From Acidovorax sp. (GTDB lineage Bacteria; Pseudomonadota; Gammaproteobacteria; Burkholderiales; Burkholderiaceae_C), in NCBI RefSeq assembly GCF_021287135.1, contig NZ_JAJTBB010000051.1, positions 1 to 38,685 on the forward strand: a stretch of DNA of 38,685 bases, in the 5' to 3' direction. This document shows positions 35,047-38,685 of the stretch, one piece after another; positions within the stretch are counted from its first letter, which is position 1; every line of letters begins with the position of its first letter. The notes beneath the pieces are model-generated. The model saw only the letters and a list, made by a program, of their open reading frames with translations, was not told the DNA's origin and ran no database searches. A program made the translations under genes and the position numbers.

Positions 35047-36627
35047 TCAATTCACCTTCAAATACCGCCAATCAATCCGGTTATCGGCGCGGTGGATGAT
35101 CTCCACCTTCTTGGTGCCCGCCCACGGAATCACCTGGTTGTACAGCGGGATGTGCGACACCAGCTCATGCTCCTTGATCAGCGCCTGCTCGATCAGGGCA
35201 TTGCGCGTGGGGGCATCCGTTTCCTTCTTCACGCGCTCGATCAGCGCGTCCATCTGCGGGTCGGAGAAGCGGCCCAGGTTGAAGTTGCCATCGCCCCCGG
35301 CGCCGGGCGAGCGCACCAGCGACTGCAGGCTGTAGAACGCGTCGAAGGTGGGCACGCCCCAGCCCAGCAGGTAGATGCTGGCTTCGTTGCGCTGGATCAT
35401 CGGGAAGTAGGTGGCAAACGGCAGCGAGCGCAGCTTGGCCTTCACGCCCACCTTGGCCCAGTGCGCGGTGATGGCCTGGCACAGCTGCTCGTCGTTGATG
35501 TAGCGGCCCGCGCTGCAGGCAAAGTCCACTTCAAACCCATGGGGATAGCCCGCGTCGGCCAGCAGCTTCTGCGCGGCCTTGGGGTCGTAGGGGTAGCGCA
35601 CATCGGCCTTCTTGGTCCAGCCATTGACCTGGTTGGCGATCAGCGTGCCCGTGGGCTGGGCCAGGCCGCGCAGCACCACGCGCTGGATGGCATTGATGTC
35701 GATGGCCTGGTACAGCGCCTTGCGCACGCGCAGGTCCTTGAGCGGGTTCTTGCCCTTCACGTCCGAGCCGGGCAGCTCGTCGCGGAACTGGTCCAGGCCC
35801 AGGAAGATGGTGCGGTACTCGGGCCCTTCCAGCACCTGCAGGTTGGGCGTCTGCTTGATGCGCGCCAGGTCCTGCAGGCTGGGGTCGATCACGAAATCGA
35901 TCTCGCCCGACAGCAGCGCCGCCGTGCGCGTGGCATCGGCCTTGATGGGGGTGTAGACGATCTCGGTCAGGTTGGTGGGGTACTTGCCCTTGCCCCACCA
36001 GTGCGGGTTGGGCACCAGCACCACGCGCTGGTCGGGGGACCACTGCTTGAGCTGGTACGGGCCGGTGCCCAGCGCGTTGCGGTGGGCGTAGGTCTCGTCC
36101 TTGTTCTTGATGTCCTTGGGCCCCACCGACTTGTTCTTTTCGGCCCAAGCCTTGCTCATGATGCGCAGCTCGGTGAGCTGGTTCACCAGCACGGGGTTGG
36201 GCAGGTCCGAATGGATGTCGAGGGTGTAGGCGTCCACCTTCTCCACACGGTCGATGCCCTGGGTGTAGACGGCAAAGTTGGAGGTCTTGGCCTTGGCGCG
36301 CTCCAGCGAGAACTTGGCGTCGTCGGCCGTGAACTCGCTGCCGTCGCTGAACTTCACGCCGCGGCGCAAGGTCAGGCGCAGCTGCGTGGGCTTGATGAGC
36401 TTCCACTCGGTGGCCAGCGACGGCTCGGGCTTGAAGGTCTTGCTGTTGTATTCCACCAGCGTGTCGTACACCGCGCCGTGCATGGTGTTGTTCACGCCCA
36501 CGTTCTGGGTGTGGATGTCCCAGGTGGAGATGTCCACCGAACGCGACCAGCGGAAGGTGGCGGACTGGGCGGCCAGGGGCAGTGCGGCCGCCACGGCGGC
36601 CGCGAGCAGGAGAGGTTGAATGCGCAT
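35047..36627 (-). CDS. ABC transporter substrate-binding protein, peptide/nickel family (SBP_bac_5)
   Basis: This is a 526-residue periplasmic binding protein with a signal peptide (MRIQPLLLAAAVAAALPLAA, cleavage after AQSA). Family motifs are RWSRSVDISTWDIH, YDTLVEYNSKTFKPEPSLAT, WKLIKPTQLRLTLRRGVKFS, DGSEFTADDAKFSLERAK, LGTGPYQLKQW, and DLRVRKALYQAIDINAI. This set is typical of dipeptide/oligopeptide-binding proteins (DppA-like). No permease or ATPase gene is adjacent, so it is an orphan here. The ATG at 36625-36627 directly starts the signal peptide; the in-frame extension upstream reads through the argO antisense strand. It is the next gene downstream of argO on the same strand, after an 86-nt gap. 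Confidence 0.93.
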   Translation of the reverse strand: MRIQPLLLAAAVAAALPLAAQSATFRWSRSVDISTWDIHTQNVGVNNTMHGAVYDTLVEYNSKTFKPEPSLATEWKLIKPTQLRLTLRRGVKFSDGSEFTADDAKFSLERAKAKTSNFAVYTQGIDRVEKVDAYTLDIHSDLPNPVLVNQLTELRIMSKAWAEKNKSVGPKDIKNKDETYAHRNALGTGPYQLKQWSPDQRVVLVPNPHWWGKGKYPTNLTEIVYTPIKADATRTAALLSGEIDFVIDPSLQDLARIKQTPNLQVLEGPEYRTIFLGLDQFRDELPGSDVKGKNPLKDLRVRKALYQAIDINAIQRVVLRGLAQPTGTLIANQVNGWTKKADVRYPYDPKAAQKLLADAGYPHGFEVDFACSAGRYINDEQLCQAITAHWAKVGVKAKLRSLPFATYFPMIQRNEASIYLLGWGVPTFDAFYSLQSLVRSPGAGGDGNFNLGRFSDPQMDALIERVKKETDAPTRNALIEQALIKEHELVSHIPLYNQVIPWAGTKKVEIIHRADNRIDWRYLKVN

Positions 36628-36713
36628 GGGAGCAATCGGGCGGCCGGCAGGCCAAGTTCTGAATGGCGCCACTATCGCCCAAACCGCGGCCCGGCGGAAC
36701 GAATTTTTCGTTG

Positions 36714-37325
36714 TTAACTTAGAGCCATCGCGCCCGCCAGCACCAGCATGGTGACCGCCGTGACCGCGTCCAGCACGCGCCAGGCGGCGGGCGCGGCAAA
36801 CAGCGGCGCCAGCCAGCGCGCGCCCAGCCCCAGCCCCAGGAACCACAGCGCGCTCGCCACGGAGCCGCCCGCGGCGAACAGCGCACGCCCCCACGGCGGG
36901 TACGGGGTGGCCATGGTGCCCAGCAGCACCACGGTGTCCAGGTAGACGTGCGGGTTGAGCCAGGTGAGCGCCCCCACGGTGGCCAGCGTGGCACGCAGGC
37001 TGGTGCCCGGGCCGCCCGCAGCCACCACCAGTTGTCCCGGGCGCAGCGCACGGGCCGCCGTCCGCGCGGCATAGGCCAGCAGGAACAGCGCCCCCGCCCA
37101 GCGCATGGCCTGCGCCCACTCAGGCCGAGCCAGCAGCACGCCGCCCATGCCCCACACGCCCACCTGCAGCAGCACCGCGTCCGACAGCGCGCACACCAGC
37201 ACCACGGGCAGCACGTGTTCGCGCCGCAGGCCCTGGCGCAGCACAAAGGCGTTCTGCGCGCCGATGGCCATGACGAGCATGGCAGTGGAAGTGAAGCCGT
37301 GGGCCAGAGCGGTTGCAGGGGTCAT
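36714..37325 (-). CDS. argO: LysE/ArgO-family amino acid exporter
   Basis: The 203-residue inner-membrane protein has six predicted helices. It has the LysE-family N-terminal MAIGAQNAFVLRQGLRREHV and the TWLNPHVYLDTVVLLG motif of arginine/lysine exporters. It is divergent from an argP-like regulator, the arrangement seen for lysE/lysG and argO/argP. Export of arginine and/or lysine is therefore expected; the exact substrate is inferred. The start is ATG 37323-37325. It has no Shine-Dalgarno sequence of its own; a four-codon leader ORF with a strong AGGAGG overlaps its start. Confidence 0.9.
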   Translation of the reverse strand: MTPATALAHGFTSTAMLVMAIGAQNAFVLRQGLRREHVLPVVLVCALSDAVLLQVGVWGMGGVLLARPEWAQAMRWAGALFLLAYAARTAARALRPGQLVVAAGGPGTSLRATLATVGALTWLNPHVYLDTVVLLGTMATPYPPWGRALFAAGGSVASALWFLGLGLGARWLAPLFAAPAAWRVLDAVTAVTMLVLAGAMALS

Positions 37326-37350
37326 GAGGGGCGCATTGTGGGGGCCTCCT
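37322..37350 (-). promoter_or_regulatory. Strong SD and four-codon leader ORF overlapping the argO start
   Basis: On the minus strand AGGAGG (37345-37350) is followed after eight nt by ATG-CGC-CCC-TCA-TGA (37322-37336). The TGA overlaps the argO ATG (ATGA). No in-frame upstream start exists for argO, so its translation may depend on termination-reinitiation from this mini-ORF. Only the sequence is seen; the coupling is inferred. Confidence 0.5.
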
Positions 37351-37388
37351 GACGATCACGCCAGCTATACTTTTTAACGATCCGTCAG
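37349..37388. promoter_or_regulatory. Candidate ArgP operator dyad between argO and argP
   Basis: CTGACG (37349-37354) and CGTCAG (37383-37388) form an inverted pair extended by ATC/GATC. The centre of symmetry lies on TATACT (37366-37371), a plausible -10 for argP. The dyad is in the 78-nt divergent gap, as expected for a LysR-type regulator of argO. The assignment is inferred from position and symmetry. Confidence 0.45.
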
Positions 37389-37403
37389 AATGGCTAACGC
37401 ACC

Positions 37404-38291
37404 ATGCGCCTCGACTCTGCCCAGCTCAACGCCTTTGCCACCGTGATCGACGAGGGCAGCTTCGAGCGTGCCGCTGCCGCGCTGCACGTCACCCGCTCGG
37501 CGGTGTCACAGCGCGTGAAACTGCTGGAAGAGCGCGTGGGCCAAGTGCTGGTACGTCGTGCCACACCCTGCACGCCCACCGAAGCGGGCCAGGCGCTGTA
37601 CCGCCATGCGCGCGAAGTGGCGCTGAGCGAGACCGATGCGCTGGCCACCATTGGCGGCGGGCAGCACACGTCCACGCGCCTGGCCATTGGCGTCAATGCC
37701 GACTCGCTGGCCACCTGGTTCCCGCATGCCATGGCCCGGGCGGCCGAGGGCCAGAGCATCACCTTCGACATCCATGTGGAAGACCAGGACCATTCGGTCA
37801 ACCTGCTGCGCGAGGGCCGCGTGATGGCCGCCGTCACGGCCGACCCGCAACCCGTGCAGGGCTGCCAGGTGCTGCCGCTGGGCACGCTGCGCTACCGGGC
37901 GCTGGCCAGCCCCGCGTTCATGCAACGCTACTTTGCGAATGGGGTGACCGCTGCTGCGCTGGCAACGGCGCCCATGCTGGTATTCAACCGCAAGGATGCG
38001 CTGCAGGCCCGGTTTGTGGGGCGCATCACGCGCCGCAAACTCACGCCGCCCGTGCACTGGCTACCCGAGGCGCACGCGTTTGTCATGGCCACCCGGGCCG
38101 GGCTGGGCTGGGGCATGACGCCCGACCCGATGGTGCAGCACGACCTGGAGGCTGGCACGCTGGTGGAGCTGATTGCAGGCAAGCCGGTGGATGTGCCGCT
38201 GTACTGGCAGTCCTGGCGGCTGAACGTGCAAGCGCTGCACCACATGACCGCAGCAGTGCAGCGGGCGGCGGGGCTTACGCTGCTGCGCTGA
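37404..38291 (+). CDS. argP: LysR-family regulator ArgP (LysG/IciA-like)
   Basis: ArgP activates argO in response to arginine and is antagonised by lysine in known systems. The 295-residue protein begins MRLDSAQLNAFATVIDEGSF with the winged HTH ERAAAALHVTRSAVSQRVKL. The effector domain follows, with LAIGVNADSLATWF, the ArgP-type block FDIHVEDQDHSVNLLREGRV, and LPEAHAFVMATRAGLGWGM. The length and this block match ArgP/LysG rather than a general LysR protein. It is divergent from argO. The next 394 nt have no gene. Confidence 0.92.
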   Translation: MRLDSAQLNAFATVIDEGSFERAAAALHVTRSAVSQRVKLLEERVGQVLVRRATPCTPTEAGQALYRHAREVALSETDALATIGGGQHTSTRLAIGVNADSLATWFPHAMARAAEGQSITFDIHVEDQDHSVNLLREGRVMAAVTADPQPVQGCQVLPLGTLRYRALASPAFMQRYFANGVTAAALATAPMLVFNRKDALQARFVGRITRRKLTPPVHWLPEAHAFVMATRAGLGWGMTPDPMVQHDLEAGTLVELIAGKPVDVPLYWQSWRLNVQALHHMTAAVQRAAGLTLLR

Positions 38292-38387
38292 GTAGTCCAG
38301 TGAACCTGAAAAATCGACGGTACGCCGGGGCTCCAAGGGGTGCGGGGCGAGGTGCAGGCCGCAGTCAAGGCTGGCCGCCTTGACAAG

Positions 38388-38431
38388 GACTGCAACGCTG
38401 CACTGCGACGACTGCAACGCTGCACTGCGAC
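38388..38431 (+). repeat. Perfect tandem duplication of a 22-bp unit
   Basis: The unit starting GACTGCAACGCTGCACTGCG occurs twice head to tail (38388-38409 and 38410-38431) without change. There is no spacer, so it is not a CRISPR array. Confidence 0.9.
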
Positions 38432-38460
38432 TCGTGGGGCCCCGGCCCTTTGGGTGAGTG

Positions 38461-38545
38461 CCTAGCCGCCCCGCATGCGTCGTTGCCGTGCTCGCCGGGG
38501 ATACAACCCGGCTGCGCCCGTCGCCTAGCATGCGGGGCGGCTAGG
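38461..38545. repeat. Perfect 18-bp inverted repeat with nested hairpin
   Basis: CCTAGCCGCCCCGCATGC (38461-38478) and its exact reverse complement (38528-38545) flank 49 nt. Within them GCCGGG-GATACAA-CCCGGC forms a second hairpin. It could be a small mobile or attachment-like element. Confidence 0.8.
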
Positions 38546-38685
38546 GACCCTCTGCACAAATCACCGCGCCGTGTGCATCTGCGGTCTCGGGCAGTCTGCT
38601 GCGTTGCAAATCCTCGCAATAGCTGCGGCTATTGCTGCGTTTTGCGCCTTGCAGCCCCTCCCGATCCGCAGCGCACACTTGCCGC
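38546..38685 (+). mobile_element. MITE-like palindromic element, cut by the window edge
   Basis: It starts near GGGACCCTCTGCACAAATC, a terminal-repeat-like sequence next to CTAG. A long imperfect palindrome follows, centred on GCAATAGC-TGCG-GCTATTGC (38616-38635). Outer arms match as GTGTGC, TGCGG and TCGGG on both sides. A reverse-complement terminal repeat is expected just beyond 38685. The identity as a MITE is inferred. Confidence 0.5.

Larger units (their letters stand above)
38292..38685. other. Non-coding, repeat-rich right edge
   Basis: No supported gene lies here. It holds a hairpin GCAGTCAAGGC/GCCTTGAC...GACTGC (about 38361-38393), a 22-bp tandem duplication, an 18-bp inverted repeat and a palindromic MITE-like end. 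The short open frames across it are low-complexity and lack family character. Confidence 0.75.

Noticed and set aside
35047-37119. N-terminally extended peptide-binding protein starting at 37119
   Set aside because: The extension overlaps argO in another frame. A proper signal peptide starts at 36627.
38388-38431. CRISPR-like repeat
   Set aside because: Two identical 22-bp units are adjacent with no spacer, and there are no cas genes.
38365-38619. Minus-strand open frame of 84 codons at the right edge
   Set aside because: It spans the tandem duplication and inverted repeat and has no recognisable protein features.

Overview
This is a GC-rich chromosomal window that looks like a member of the Comamonadaceae (Betaproteobacteria), most like Acidovorax. 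The evidence is the mreBCD-mrdA and gatCAB gene orders, the protein sequences, and short intergenic repeats of a kind I associate with that family. The assignment is inferred from sequence recall, not from a database search. Almost all of the window is ordinary core genome. There are no rRNA or tRNA genes, no CRISPR array, and no complete insertion sequence.

Layout. From 1 to 3744 (minus strand) is the rod-shape operon mreB-mreC-mreD-mrdA; mrdA is cut by the left edge. From 3949 to 7325 (plus) is gatC-gatA-gatB, closed by a strong bidirectional terminator. From 7462 to 8897 (minus) are a secreted DUF4124 coiled-coil protein and pyrE. From 8910 to 15430 (plus) are an exonuclease III gene, a PilB/MshE-type ATPase, a glyoxalase II-like hydrolase, a DASS-family transporter and a diguanylate cyclase. 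Next come a minus-strand M48 metalloprotease, a plus-strand AmpG-like muropeptide permease and an OmpR/histidine-kinase pair. From 20067 to 22617 (minus) are a glutathione transferase, a ketopantoate-reductase-like gene and an HpcH/HpaI aldolase. Then radA (plus), a chemoreceptor (minus) and a small membrane protein (plus). From 26653 to 31209 (plus) are ilvE, a CHCC zinc-finger protein, and a lipopolysaccharide/glycan group (GT2, O-antigen-ligase-like, GT4). From 31536 to 38291 are a nitronate-monooxygenase-like gene, a LysR/MFS divergent pair, an orphan peptide-binding protein, and an argO/argP divergent pair. The last 394 bases are non-coding and repeat-rich.

Functional themes. Several genes concern the envelope: MreBCD/PBP2 for elongation, AmpG for muropeptide recycling, the glycosyltransferase/ligase group, and M48 proteolysis. 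A second theme is c-di-GMP: the GGDEF enzyme lies about 2.7 kb from an ATPase whose N-terminus has the two-motif layout of the c-di-GMP-binding MshEN domain.

The most interesting signal is between the genes. Two families of structured repeats recur in this short stretch. Family 1 is about 110-127 nt, occurs four times, always in gene-sense orientation and always starting 4-10 nt after a stop codon (after mreB, ilvE, the ligase and the GT4 gene). Family 2 is about 60-70 nt, is built from two adjacent hairpins, and occurs at five loci, once as a tail-to-tail pair forming a long hairpin between gatA and gatB. The right edge holds a perfect 18-bp inverted repeat, a 22-bp tandem duplication and what looks like one end of a palindromic MITE. 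No clear new multi-gene system was found.
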